64,000 nucleotides of DNA from Selaginella tamariscina (GCA_003024785.1 PUQB01000525.1:77071-141070), one strand, 5' to 3'. Positions 1 through 11,620 are shown, numbered from the stretch's first letter. The notes: generated by a model not told the origin, from the sequence alone. A program made the numbers and translations.

Positions 1-1754
1 GATGAAGCAACGAAGATACTGTTCTAAGGTCTGAATTGTGCGTTCGGACTGCCCATCGTTTTGTGGGTGATATCCTGAAGAAAGATCCGCTTTAACCTGT
101 AGACTCCGAAGAAGCTCTCGCCAAAACTTGGACATGAATTGTGGACCTCGATCGGAAACAATGCTCTCAGGAAGACTATGGTGTCGGAACACTTTGCGGA
201 TCACCAACTCAGCAGTTGTCTGGCCTGTAGCAGTCTTGTTACATGGTAGGAAATGAGCATGTTTGGTGAAACGGTCAACCACCACAAGAACTGCATCAAT
301 CCACGAGAAGGAGGAAGATCTGTGAGGAAATCCATGAAATGGATCTCCAAGGAGCAAAGGAACAAGAAGAGGACGAAGAAGACCAGAGGGTGCATGACGA
401 GGCATCTTCGACCTATTGTAGGTGTCAAACTCCGTATAAAACCTTTCCACAAAACCTCGTAACCCAGGCCACCAATAGTTGCGAGTCACCAACTCAACTG
501 TCTTGGCCACACCAAAATGTTCTGTAGCCGGGGTATCATGACAATCCTGTACCACAAGAGTCCTACAAACACCAGCAGGAACGTACAGGAGACCTTCCCG
601 GTACAGGAGTCCGTCCTGAATGGCAAACAGCGTGTAGTCTGAACGGGAACTGGAGGAAGAGGAGCTTGCAATGTCAGGACTAATGTGTGTGAACACATTC
701 CTTGCCAAGTCGTCTGTAGCCAACTGCGAACGATGTCCTGTAGAAGTGTTGAATCTGCTGGACCCGATGAACCTGTAGTGCCGCAAGCCGAAATCGATCA
801 GGACCCAACAACACTTGTCTTTGACAGTTATATGCAGGATCGCCTGGTCGGTGCAAGGTAAGATCGCCTAGACAATGCGTCCGCCTTGCCATTCCGAAAA
901 CTGGGCCTGTAACAATGACGAAATCAAAACATGATAGGAACTCCGCCACCTAGCCTGTCGTCGACTGAGAACTCGAGCCGTTTGAAAATTACTCCAAGTT
1001 CTTGTGATCCGTAAAACTTGTACAGGATGCGCAGCACCTTCTAGGAAATGCCGCCACTCCTCGAACGAATCCACAATAACCTTGAGTTCCTTGTCATGAA
1101 TCTCGTAATTGAATCTCCGCCGAAAGGAACTTACGAGAGTGAAAAGCTATAGGATGAAGCAACTTGTCTTCTCAACTTGTAATAGGACGGATCCTACTGC
1201 AAAATCCGAGGCATCTGCTTCAACGAAGAAAGGTCGAGAAGGATCAGGATGTGCTAAAATCGGAGCTGTCGTGAAGGTTGTCCTTAAGTGTTGAATGCAT
1301 GTTCCGCCTTGTCGGACCAAGAGAAAACCTTTGTGCGCTTGGTGAGTTCCATGAGTGGAAGTACACGCTTGGAGAAGTCCTGTATGAACCGCTTGTAGAA
1401 GTTTGCAAAGCAAGGAAACATTGTACATCCCGTATAGACTTGGGCCCTCTCCACTCCACGATGGTCTTCACCTTGTGCATGTCCATGGAAACGCCGCATG
1501 AGAGACGATGTAGCCCAAGAACTCACAGAATCCCTATCGAAAAAACACTTCTCCACCTTCGCATACAGGCCATGCTCGTGAAGCCGCTGTAGAACCAATC
1601 GTACATGCTTGTCATGTGCCGCCTGGTCCTTGGAGAAATCAAAATGTCGTTGAGGTAGATCACCACAAACTGGTCCAAGAAGTCACAAAAGATGTCGTTC
1701 ACCATGTGTTGGAACACAGCTGGGGCATTGGTAAGGCCGAAAGCATCACCGTGT
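1..1754 (-). pseudogene. Ty3/gypsy pol, 3' portion (RT C-terminus, RNase H, integrase), copy 1
   Basis: On the minus strand, broken frames read from the reverse transcriptase palm (LTNAPAVFQ, then YLNDIL where functional elements have YxDD, near 1640-1735) through the connection domain ([12 protein letters not shown], about 1375-1400) to RNase H ([12 protein letters not shown], about 1195-1235) and integrase remnants down to position 1. The D-to-N change in the YxDD box and many frame breaks show that the copy is dead. The element continues beyond the left edge. It stops abruptly at 1754 because element A is inserted there, and its upstream half resumes at 16602. A sister copy (copy 2, 19707-27903) gives the uninterrupted arrangement for comparison. 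Confidence 0.88.
1751..1754. repeat. Left target-site duplication of element A (GTGT)
   Basis: GTGT lies immediately left of the inverted repeat and recurs at 16598-16601 immediately right of the other one. The uninterrupted sister gypsy copy near 20900 reads CACC-ATGT-ACTCGAA, while here the flanks are CACC-GTGT and GTGT-ACTCGAA. Deleting element A and one GTGT therefore restores the reverse transcriptase sequence exactly. Confidence 0.85.
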
Positions 1755-1781
1755 ATGCAAGTTGTAACTAAAATGGGCATG
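1755..1781 (+). repeat. Left terminal inverted repeat of element A
   Basis: Begins ATGCAAGTTGTAACTAAA and ends GGGCATG. It matches the reverse complement of 16571-16597 at 25 of 27 positions (differences at positions 6 and 19). Confidence 0.87.
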
Positions 1782-2292
1782 GCTATAGTCCCATTTCCTA
1801 ATAATTAGCAATTTTAGCTATTATTAGCATTTTTCTAGAATATATGTTTGAAAAGAGAATATTCTTTAGAATATATGTTTGAAAAGAGAATATTCTTTAG
1901 AATATATTTTGAAAAGAGAATATTCTTTAGAATATTCTATTTTGTATTCTACCCTTTAATAAATTATAGCATTCATTGAACAACAATTAATAACATTATA
2001 AAAGTAGAATGTATTAAATTATATAATATATTGCCTAATATAATTAAGGAAGAGCATAAGAGGTACATTTATAAATATTGATGTTGTTATTAAAATATTA
2101 ATATTTAAATATAACATTATTAATTAAAATTTATAGTAGTAATATATATATAAAATCCTATAATAATATAGTCAATCTTCCATATCATTTTTTAAATTTA
2201 TATAGTTAAGTATACAATTTGGTACTATTATTAAAGAGTTTATAATAATTATGAATATTAAATATATGATATTTTATAATTTTGTAATTGCT
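1782..2292. other. AT-rich left subterminal region of element A, no gene
   Basis: Strongly AT-rich sequence between the left inverted repeat and the 3' end of the DUF7869 gene. Apart from the 31-bp tandem repeat listed separately I see no coding potential here. Confidence 0.7.
1838..1930. repeat. 31-bp tandem repeat with GAATATTC
   Basis: Three consecutive copies of a unit of about 31 bp beginning GAATATATGTTTGAAAAGAG and ending in AATATTCTTTA. The last copy has lost two bases. Each unit holds GAATATTC, a palindrome with the nGAAnnTTCn form of a plant heat-shock element. Confidence 0.85.
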
Positions 2293-5200
2293 TTAAGCTT
2301 CAGAAAACATACATTCCCTTGCAGTTTTGTTAATCGTGACTTTATCAACGCTTCTTAACATCCACCCATATCGAATGGATTTAACATTTATAAAACATGC
2401 TGGGTCTTTTTGATTGGGAGACCATGTTTTCTCTAGGCATCCATTATATCTTTCGCTCTCCTTCTCGTGTCGCCTTTTTTGTGGTTTGAACCATGCAACC
2501 TTAACAATACTATTTTTTGTGATTACTTCAGGTGTGTCGATAATTTGACCCATCCAAATAGGCTGATTATATGACGCATCTGGAGTAATGAGAACCATCA
2601 TTAGTTTTTGAAGATCCTTGCAGCAATCAAAGTATGCTTTAGGTTTTTGGTTCCTTTGTCCAACAAAGTGTGGGGTTTGCACTTCACATCACTACTGGCT
2701 TCTATGTCGTCTATGCTCAGTGATGTCATTTCAATCTCCTCTCGCCACCTTGTTTTAGGCCAGAAAGGGTGTTGCAATTCTGTACTTGTGACAGTAGGCC
2801 CTTCCAACTCTCGAACAACAGTCTCCCAATAGTTGACCACATGCTTATATAGTTCTGAGTAACCAGTTGCCTTATCAGAATTCTTTGGCATCGATTTTTG
2901 AACCCATGCCACATATTTTTTGATGCCATCAATAATAACCTCTTGTTCCTTGAGCTGGGCACTCAATGGAATAGGGTCTGGTTGTCCTTCTGGGAGAAGT
3001 GGCTTTCCATCCTCTCCACTTTTGAAGAGCATTAAGCCCTCTTTCGGTAACCACTCCTGCTCTGATGGCCGTAACTTGTACTGCATAATAGGTATACCAT
3101 CTCGTATGGAGAAAAAGAATTGTAGCGGCACAAGGTGACCAACTAAAGAATCACTCCCTTCTTTTATATACTCCTTGAGAAATTTTTTGAAGTCTGGCAC
3201 CTCAGTCACAAGCAAAGCACAACTTTTTTTGGAGATGCAATTTTCAAAAAGATTCATCATATGCGGTAAGGTAAGTGCACTTGTCCTTTTTGTAGAGTTG
3301 GAGACCTTGCTGAAGAACGCATCAATATCTTCATGAGTGTGACCAACCATAAGGAAACTGAGCGTGATTGTTTCAAACACACCTTTGGCAACAAGCATTG
3401 ACAAGTATGCTAGCACATATCTAGAAAATAAAAGTAAGTATGAGCTTGAGAAACCCTTAAGTAAAATGATTTACCTATTTTTGTTCTCGCCTGCACAATT
3501 ATCCATCTGTAAAAGCAAATGACGAGGAAGCTTATTTGATGTTGAGGACACATGTACACTATTTGAGCTAGATCCCTCCACTGAACCTGAACTCTCAACA
3601 GGGCCATCTGTTTTTTGTGCAGGTTGCTGACAATGCCTCTCATATTCCCAAGTAGCCTCAAGTGCAGATGTGTTCATGAGAGCATTATGTAAAGGTTGAA
3701 GGTGTTGTTTCTTCACTTTGAGATCACTGATAGGACTTGTCTGTGAGTGGGCTTCAAGGTTTCTGAAACACATGGCTAACGACCCAATAGTGAAATTGGA
3801 GTCGCTAGACCAATGTGGAAGTGAAAAGTGTCCATATGACTCACAACCGTGTCCATGTGTTAGCACACCTGTCAATGAAATCGGAAGTTTCATGACATTT
3901 CCAAGCACTTTGGTGTTGCAAAGAGCTTTGGAATGCTGGTCTTTGAATGATCCATCTTGTCATGGATCAAGCACAGGTACTCTGATGGGCGTGACACAGA
4001 AAGCATGCGGTGTGCATAGTACTGAGACCGGCAAGTTTGTTGTGCAATCATGTGGGCCTCCATCTTCCTTTGAATGGTAGTGATCTCCACCAAGGTTTTT
4101 GCACAAGCCTCTGCAGCCTTCAATGATGTACAAGTGTCACACTTAGAAAAGCTAGAGTGTTTTGCAATCTCCACATCCTTAAAATGAGTATTCCATATGT
4201 TGTTGAAGGTACCAGTGCAGATTGCTTGGAGCCCCATCAAACTGAGGCACTTGTTCACATGTTCACACAGTTTCAATTGAGTGTAGATTGAAGGTAAAAC
4301 CTTGAGATTTTCCCTGACCCCTGCATTTGTGGTTCGGCATTTGTGAGGCATCCTGTCTGCATTTGCTTCCACAAAAGCCTTGAGTATCTCTATGGCTGCC
4401 ATGATGTGAGAGCGGGTTTTGACCAAGCGAGTGTTCCCATGAACTGAGGTTCGCGCTCCATCTAGCCACTCATCCCTCCGACGGTAGAACGTGGTCTTTG
4501 GGATCCCGTATATACTGTACCAAGCTTTGAAGAGATGGCCACCTTATTAAATACCATGGATGTACTCTGATAACCTGTGTCCGAGGCCATTCCATCAATA
4601 CACCCAGTTAGTGCAGCATATACAAACTCATGCCTTTGCTTTTGGGTGAGCATACGAAAGACATGTCTACATTGGGTAATTTCATTCCGGTCTGCCATCT
4701 GACAACACTTCTTCTTGCAACAGTCAATCATGGAAATGCTCGTAACACTTTCGGAAGATGTAGGATCCATCTTTACCCTCTTGCTGAAACTTGCAGGGGA
4801 AGATCTACAACCCATGAATCGCCTTTTTCTTACAATAGGACCAATGCAAGGAACCTCTTCAAATATGAGTTGTTCTTCCGGGTTGTTATTATTGAAATCC
4901 AACCCAGAATATGTTGAACCATCTTGCCGTCTTAATTCAGATGTTCGCCACCTCACGAGGGATCCAGGATACAATGTGCCATTAGGTGAAACCTCTGTCA
5001 CAACTACACCCACGAAGTCGGACCCTAGTTTCTCTTCTGACACTGCTTCCATTGGATTTATAGCTGTGATGATGCCTCTTCCGACTTCAATCTCATGAAG
5101 AAAGAGAATCACCTCATCCATCACAGCAGGCAAGCCATCATCTGGTAAACTCGTGCTACTATTTGTTTGTGACTCTGCATATTCTGTGTCAGCCTTGACT

Positions 5201-5421
5201 TCATCCAAATTCCACAATACAGGAGAACCCTCCTCAAATTCCATTCCCAGAACCTCAACATGCTTGTAAATGGTGTTCACCCATACGTACACACAAGATC
5301 CTTGGGCAATATTGTGACATGATGCATTATTATCTCGAACTTCCACAGTTCCAGTGCCAACTATCTCGTTGTTCCGAAGAAGACATACTTTATCTCCAGT
5401 ATTAAACATATTGTCCTGCAC
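2293..5421 (-). pseudogene. DUF7869-type transposase-like gene of element A, frame-broken
   Basis: On the minus strand, four large open segments follow one another. The N-terminal segment (5421-4462) has a Tudor/agenet-like opening (GDKVCLLRNNEIVGTGTVEV) and a cysteine-rich patch (DCCKKKCCQM). The frame breaks by one base near 4540; the continuation reads FKAWYSIYGIPKTTFYRRR and then a Cys-rich helical part (KCDTCTSLKAAEAC, about 4130). A second one-base break lies near 3900, before LPISLTGVLTHGHG. The DUF7869 core follows: LLLQMDNCAGENKNR, split by a 54-bp phase-2 intron (3421-3474), then VGHTHEDIDAFFS. A third break near 2660 leads to the C-terminal YNQPIWMGQIIDTPE segment. The conserved Asp residues of QMDNC and HEDID suggest an RNase H-like fold, but this is inferred. 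A splice acceptor-like TGTGCAG just upstream (about 5416-5422) may mean an upstream exon. Confidence 0.75.
3421..3474 (-). other. 54-bp spliceosomal intron in the DUF7869 gene
   Basis: Donor GTAAATC and acceptor TTTTCTAG on the minus strand. Splicing joins ENKNR to YVLAYLSMLV, which restores the continuous DUF7869 core. The size fits the other introns of the window. Confidence 0.8.
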
Positions 5422-5560
5422 ATAAATAATTGTATTATTTATGATATCTGTTTATGCAATATTTTTAAGAAATCTGAATTACGGTTACTTAATAATATGC
5501 ATATGCAATAATACATAATTATGTTTAGAGATAATATCTCATGTTTGATTAATACAACTG
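5422..5560. other. AT-rich 5' flank of the DUF7869 gene
   Basis: Short AT-rich stretch between the DUF7869 gene and palindrome array 1. No coding potential. It probably holds the promoter or an upstream intron of the minus-strand gene. Confidence 0.5.
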
Positions 5561-6080
5561 ATGGGCGGGATTAATCCCGCCCACGAATCCCTCCGACGAG
5601 GAACGGTCGGCGGGATTAATCCCGCCGCCGACTCAACCCCTTCGAGGAGAGTCGGCGGGATTAATCCCGCCGGCTCTTCCTTGTCGGAGGGAGTCCAAGG
5701 CGGGATTAATCCCGCCCACAATTCTTACGACGGGGAATGGGTGGCGGGATTAAACCCGCACATAACTCTCTCCAAAACTATGATTTCAAAGAGATCTCGG
5801 GATAAATCCTGTCCCCAAATCCTTAAAACAGGGATGTGGTGGCGAGATTAATCCCGCCACCCCTTCCCTGCCTCCTAAAATGGTTGGCGGGATTAATCCC
5901 GCCGACAACTCTTTCTAATAAATTCTGGTAACTCTTCATCAGTTGAGAAGGTTATCGGCGGGATTAATCCCGCCACTCTTTTTCAGTGGCGGAGAAGCAT
6001 TGCCCGAGAGATGGTGGCGGGATTAATCCCGCCACCTCTTCGAAGAGGCAAAAAGAAATGGCCGGATTAATCCCGCCGCC
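5561..6080. repeat. Palindrome array 1 (GGCGGGATTAATCCCGCC)
   Basis: About ten copies of an 18-bp sequence that is its own reverse complement, or close variants (GGCGGGATTAAACCCGC, GGCGAGATTAATCCCGCC). The first five start about every 45 bp (near 5563, 5609, 5652, 5698 and 5743); the rest are looser. The spacers of about 25-28 bp are GC-rich and also carry short self-complementary pieces (TCCGACGAGGA, CTCCGACAAGG). The array adjoins the 5' end of the DUF7869 gene, so it could act on its promoter, bind the transposase, or bind the ParB-like protein. Confidence 0.93.
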
Positions 6081-7440
6081 CGGTTAACCTAGAATATTAA
6101 GTTAAAAGGATATTTAAACGGGATAAATCCCTAACGGAATATATTATAATCCTAATGCATTCCTAAACCCCTAAATTGTAATTTTAAGAGAGAATGTAAG
6201 AGAGTGAATCTTTATAAGTATTTTTAAATTTGTTTATAATACTTACTTGTAAACAGCACTGAAGGCGCCGTGCTTTCCTATAAAGAATAGCACCCAATTT
6301 AATCTCGCTCCTGAGATGATCACTATGAAGAAAAAAGAAGATCTAAAGAGTGAAAAATACAGAAATGAAGAAACCCTTGCCGGAGAAAGAACCAGATCTG
6401 AATTTGAGTGGGAAATTAAATGCATTTTCAAATTTACATGTCAGACCGACAATACATATGTCAGAAATTCAAATTTTTTAAAAAGAACAGAAAATAAAAT
6501 TTAAGATGAGTTGACACAAATATCCGACACTCTGACATATATACTCTCCAGTTCCAATGAGTATTTTAAAATTGCATTTAATGTTATTCAAGTGATTCAA
6601 GCTGTTTAATATTACGAAATTTTAGACTATATTCTACATTCTTAGTATTCAAGTATATTTATATTATATATATATATATAAATATATACTTATACAATAA
6701 ATAAATTGATATATTATTATGTATCATTTAAAATATATTCATAGTCTGTTTATTATTATTTTCTTAATTACTCGAGTATTTAGTTTTCATTTCCTAGTAT
6801 CAATGGGATATTCTTTAATATTTTATTAATATTTGAAGAATATTCTAATATTAAACCTGATTATCATAATTAAATTAGTCTTGTTCTTAATTATTGCAGT
6901 AATTATTCTACATTTGTATATATTAATGGGATTTTCTCAATTAATTTGTTATTATTTCAAGAATATTCATGTGTTAAACCTTATTATCAATATTAAATTA
7001 ATACACACTATGAACATATTTTAAATTATACATAATATACATCATTTTATCTAATATATAGTCATATATAGTTTTAATAATATATATATTAATATCATTT
7101 CCTTAATTACTTGAGTAATTAATCTTCTTTATATTAATGGGATATTCTTTATTATTTTCTTATTATTCCAAGAATATTCCAATATTAAACATGATTATGA
7201 TAATTAATTTAGTTAATTATTTGAGTACTTAATTTACATTTGTATATATTAATGGGATTTTCTCAATTAATTTCTTATTATTTCAAGAATATTTCAATGT
7301 TAAACCTTTTTATCAATATTAAATTAATATATATTATTAAAACTATATATGGCTATATATTAGATAAAATCATATATTATTATGTATAATTTAAAATATG
7401 TTCATAGTGTGTTTATTAATATTATTTTCTTAATTATTCG
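6081..7440. other. AT-rich spacer of element A, no gene
   Basis: Very AT-rich sequence with only short chance open frames. Internal repeats are visible: a block containing TATATTAATGGGATTTTCTC and TTATTTCAAGAATATT occurs near 6915 and near 7245, and TTTAAAATATRTTCATAG occurs near 6730 and 7390. Nothing here looks translated. Confidence 0.7.
6995..7415. repeat. Large imperfect inverted repeat, about 75-95-bp arms
   Basis: The arm at about 6995-7090 (containing TATGAACATATTTTAAATTA) is the reverse complement of about 7327-7415 (containing TAATTTAAAATATGTTCATA). The loop is about 235 bp. The RNA or single strand could fold into a long hairpin. Confidence 0.75.
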
Positions 7441-8570
7441 ATGTTTGTTTTGCACACATATATAAACACAATCATAAATTTACACACGCATTACAAGAAC
7501 TTACAAAAACACATATGCACACACATGCACAACCCTAAACCAAACTGAAGAAATATGTTGCTTCTTTATTGAAAACATCATGTTCAACGCATGTATGATA
7601 TATGTACTCAATCTGTGTGTATGTAACACATTGAATTTACATGTGTAATATTTATATTAAGCTTGTTGGGAGCTAAACCCTAAACCCTGTGTATACATGT
7701 GTGTACAAAAATAATTTTTCAACACTCTCTCTTCACACCATGCATGATCCATCCTAAACCCTAAACCCTAATATGTAACACAATGAATTTACTCATGTAA
7801 TATGTATGTATGTCTGTGTGTATACACGTGTGCATGTATATATGTGTACTCTGTATGTATATATGTGTACTTTCTGTCTTCTCTCATACATACACACCAT
7901 GCATGATCCATGTTAATATGTACTGTCTCTCTTCTCTCAAACATACACACCATGCATGATCTATAATATGTACTCGGTCTCTCTAATATTATGTACTAAT
8001 ATGTATGTATGTCTGTGTGTATAATACACACCATGCATGATCCATAATATGTACTGTCTCTCTTCTCTCATATACTATGTATGTATATCTGTGTATAATA
8101 TGTGTAAGTATATATGTGTACTAATATATGCAATGTGTACAAAAATAATTTTTCAACACTCTCTCTTCTCTCATACATACACACCATGCATGATCCATCC
8201 TAAATCCAAAACCCTAAACCCTAAACCCTAAACCCATGTAATATGTATGTATGTCTGTGTGTATACACGTGTGTATGTATATATTATGTGTATTAATATA
8301 TGCAATGTGTATGTATGTATTGATACACATGAAACTTTAACACTCTCATGGACACACACATGTTAAATCCCTGCATGATTTATATTTTTGGGGTGTATGT
8401 GATACACCACACACACGCACGCGCTAATAATATAATGAAAGAATATTCGTTTAGGGCGAATCTATATTTTATTCTTTTTAGGGTTTAAGTATATTCTCAG
8501 AAGGAATATTCTATTAGGGTTAATATATATATTTAATTCCTTTAGGGTTTAGGTATATTCTTAGGGTTTC
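7441..8570. repeat. Degenerate TG/CA-rich repeats with telomere-like CCCTAAA blocks
   Basis: No gene. Repeated phrases such as ACCATGCATGATCCAT (near 7739, 7898, 8032 and 8183) and ATGTATGTATGTCTGTGTGTAT mark diverged tandem duplications. Plant telomere-type blocks CCCTAAA occur at about 7674-7688, 7753-7771 and 8205-8236 (three to four units). GGGTTT-type pieces lie at 8479-8565. The blocks are too short to be a telomere and look like interstitial telomere-like sequence. Confidence 0.8.
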
Positions 8571-8623
8571 AAGAGGCGGCGGCTGTGAAATCGGCGGCGG
8601 CGGCTGTGCACACAGGTGAGATC

Positions 8624-8654
<31 letters not shown>

Positions 8655-8918
8655 ATATGTATAGGAGTGTGCGTATAAATTTATTTATTAGTTTTATCTC
8701 TCGCACACACACGCACACTCCTGTGTATGTATATGTGTGTGTGGGTGTGTGTTTGTTTATCTGTATGATTTTATTTGTTTCGCTCACACACGCATACACA
8801 CGATATACATATACACATATATATATACCTATATACATATATACATACATATATTATGTGTACCAGTATCTGTAAATTTTTTTTATTGATCTATCTCTCC
8901 CACACACACGCACACTGC

Positions 8919-8984
<66 letters not shown>

Positions 8985-9729
8985 ATCAATGCATATTAAC
9001 AAATAGTATACAACACTAGTTTATATATATGCTTATATATTCATATGGGTTATATATCTATATACACACATATATATATGTGTGTGTTTATCTGTATAAT
9101 TTTATTTATTTATTAGTTTTATCTCTCGCACACACACGCACACTCCTGTGTATGTATATGTGTGTGTGTGTGTGTGTTTGTTTATCTGTATGATTTTATT
9201 TGTTTCGCTCACACACGCATACACACAATATACATATACACATATATATACCTATATACATATATACATACATACAACACTAGTTTATATATATGCTTAT
9301 ATATTCACAGACTCTCTCTTTTCTCTATGGATTATATATCTATATACACACATATATATGTGTGTGTTTATCTGTATAATTTTATTTATTTATTAGTTTT
9401 ATCTTTCGCACACACACGCACACTCCTGTGTATATATATGTGTGTGTGTGTGTTTGTTTATCTGTATGATTTTATTTGTTTCGCTCACACGCATACACAC
9501 GATATACATATACACATATATATACCTATGTACACACATATATTATGTGTACCAGTACTGTATAATTTTATTTATTTATCTATCTCTTGCACACACACGT
9601 ACACTCCTATACATACATACATACATACATATATATATATATATACACACACACATATATATATGTGTGTGTTTTTATCTGTATAATTTTTTTATTTATT
9701 AATTTTATCTCTCGCACACACGCTAAGCC
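8571..9729. repeat. CA/TG/TA microsatellite arranged in tandem units of about 285-425 bp
   Basis: Long (CA)n, (TG)n and (TA)n tracts, including a CA run at about 8922-8962. Higher-order units can be recognised by TATCTGTATGATTTTATTTG (near 8758, 9184 and 9468) alternating with TATCTGTATAATTTTATTTA (near 9090, 9370 and 9676). Open frames across the region translate only to Tyr/Ile/His/Thr/Val repeats and are not genes. Confidence 0.9.
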
Positions 9730-11620
9730 CCTCGAGCGGCGGGATTAATCCCGCCGCTATATGGTTGGGGCCATGGCGGCGGGATTAATCCCGCCGCCGA
9801 GGCCCTTCACGCAGGCTATGGGCGGCGGGATTAATCCCGCCGCTCTACGACAAACCGAAGAGCGGCGGGATTAATCCCGCCGCCCATGGCCTGTGTGAGG
9901 GGCCTCGGCGGCGGGATTAATCCCGCCGCTCACCCATGCCCTGCGCGGAATGCGGCGGGATTTATCTCGCCGGCAATGGCCTGTGTGAAGGCCCTAATGG
10001 GCGGGATTAATCCCGCCGGATTCCGCGCAGGGCATTTACAGGGGATGGGCGGCGGGATTAATCCCGCCGCTCATGAGGCTAACCGAAGAGCCTGCATGAA
10101 AGATCCTGCACGGAAGGCTAACCGAAGAGCCTGCATGACATGTCCTGCGCGTAAGGCGGCGGGATTAATCCCGCCGCCCAGGGAATTCACGCAGGACATG
10201 AACGGCGGGATTAATCCGGCCCCACGCTCATGCCCTTCGCGGAGGGCGGCGGGATTAATCCCGCCGCTCAGGCACTTCCGCAGGATATAAGCGGCGGGAT
10301 TAATCCCGCCCCCACCCATCCCTGTTCAAAATGCCGCAGCCAATATATATGTGTGAGCGCATGATTTACGAGAGGGCGGCGGGATTAGTCTCTCGATGTT
10401 GAATCAATCCCGACTAACTCTGTCTGAGACGGAGAAGGTTTACAAAATACCAATGGAGGGAACTGAGAAGGGTGGTGGGATTAATTTCACCATCCCTTAC
10501 ATGGTGGGCGGGATTAATCCCGCCGCGTACGCATGCCCTGCGCGGAATCGGGCGGGATTTATCCCGCCGCCATTGGCCTTCCTGAAGGGCCTAGGCGGCG
10601 GAATTAATCCCGCAAGATTTCGCACAGGGCATTGGCGTTCGACGGGATTAATCCCGCCGACTAAGGCCTGAGTGAAGGGCCTGGGACGCGGGATTAATCT
10701 CGCCGTGTACGCATGCCCTGCGCGGAATCGGGCGGGATTTATCCCGCCGCCATTGGCCTTCCTGAAGGGCCTAGGCGGCGGGATTATCCCGCAAGATTTC
10801 GCACAAGGCATTGCCGTTCGGCGGGATTAATCCGCCGACTAGGCCTGAGTGAAGGGCCTGGGACGCGGGATTAATCTCGCCGCGTACGCATGCCCTGCGC
10901 GGAATCGGGCGGGATTTATCCCGCCGCCATTGGCCTTCCTGAAGGGCCTAGACGGCGAGATTAATCCCGCAAGATTTCACACAACATTGCCCGTTCGGCG
11001 GGATTAATCCCGCCGACTAAGGCCTGAGTGAAGGGCCTGGGACACGGGATTAATCTCGCTGCGTACGCATGCCCTGCGTGGAATCGGGCGGGATTTATCC
11101 CGCTGCCATTGGCCTGCCTGAAGTGCCTAGGCGGCGGATTAATCCCGCCCTATTCCGCGCAGGGAATTGGCGTCCGGCAGGATTAATCCCACCGCATAGG
11201 GACCGAGTGAAGGCCCTGGGCGGCAGGATTAATCCCACCGAGCCTTCAATGCCTGTTGGAGGAATGAATCCCGCCACCCTTCCTTTGTTTTTCTCCATTG
11301 GTGAGTCGGACCAATCCCAAACGTTTCTGTTTGAGACGTAGAAGGTTTTCAACATACCAATGGAGAGAATTGGGAAGGGTGGGGAAATTCATTTAACCAT
11401 CACTTACATGGTGGGCGAGATTAATCTCGCCCCTTTCTGGAGTCACTGAAGGGTGTGAGAAATAAATCCTGCCCAGTTCTCTCTGAGACCGAGAAGGGTG
11501 GCAAGATTAATTCCGCACTCCCGTTCAAGGCCTCCAGAAAGGTGGCGAGATTAATCCCACCACTCTTTCAGGAGGCATTGAAGGGGTGGCGAGATTAATC
11601 CCGCCGCACCTTCCATGTGA
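9730..11620. repeat. Palindrome array 2 (core GGCGGGATTAATCCCGCC, often extended to 24 bp)
   Basis: More than two dozen copies of the palindrome. The left part (9735-10310) is best preserved, with many 22-24 bp perfect copies of form GCGGCGGGATTAATCCCGCCGC at about 40-48 bp pitch. Variants (GGATTTATCCC, GGATTAATCTC) accumulate rightwards, and copies beyond 11300 are degenerate. Spacers are themselves related and partly complementary to one another: CATGCCCTGCGCGGAAT and ATTCCGCGCAGGGCAT are inverted forms, and GCCTGTGTGAAGGGCCT recurs. The array ends about 330 bp upstream of the ParB-methyltransferase start. The centre GGATTAATCC also contains two inverted TAATCC homeodomain-type cores. Confidence 0.93.
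10527..11240. repeat. Higher-order repeat, four units of about 178 bp, within array 2
   Basis: Units start at GTACGCATGCCCTGC at about 10527, 10707, 10884 and 11063 (spacings 180, 177, 179). Each unit contains three to four palindrome variants in the same order: a GGATTTATCC form, a half-decayed form ending CCCGCAAGATTTC, a GGATTAATCCCGCCGACT form and a GGATTAATCTCGCC form. The array therefore grew by duplication of a multi-palindrome block. Confidence 0.85.

Noticed and set aside
6243-6504. Overlapping 62-codon frames on both strands
   Set aside because: Short, AT-rich, without homology that I recognise. Treated as chance.
7753-8236. Chromosome end or true telomere
   Set aside because: Only two to four telomere-type units per block, embedded inside a transposon with unique sequence on both sides.
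8569-9702. Open frames of 80-174 codons in the CA/TG/TA repeats
   Set aside because: Translation products are simple Tyr/Ile/His/Thr/Val repeats from microsatellite DNA.
5539-11355. Open frames on both strands across the palindrome arrays giving repeated GGINPA and AGLIPP peptides
   Set aside because: They arise because a palindrome reads the same on both strands and its GC-rich spacers lack stops. The peptides have no start context, no domain and no consistent frame.
5561-11620. CRISPR-like appearance (regular short repeats with spacers)
   Set aside because: The repeats are perfect palindromes in a eukaryotic transposon, the spacers are related to each other and vary in length, and no cas-like genes are present.
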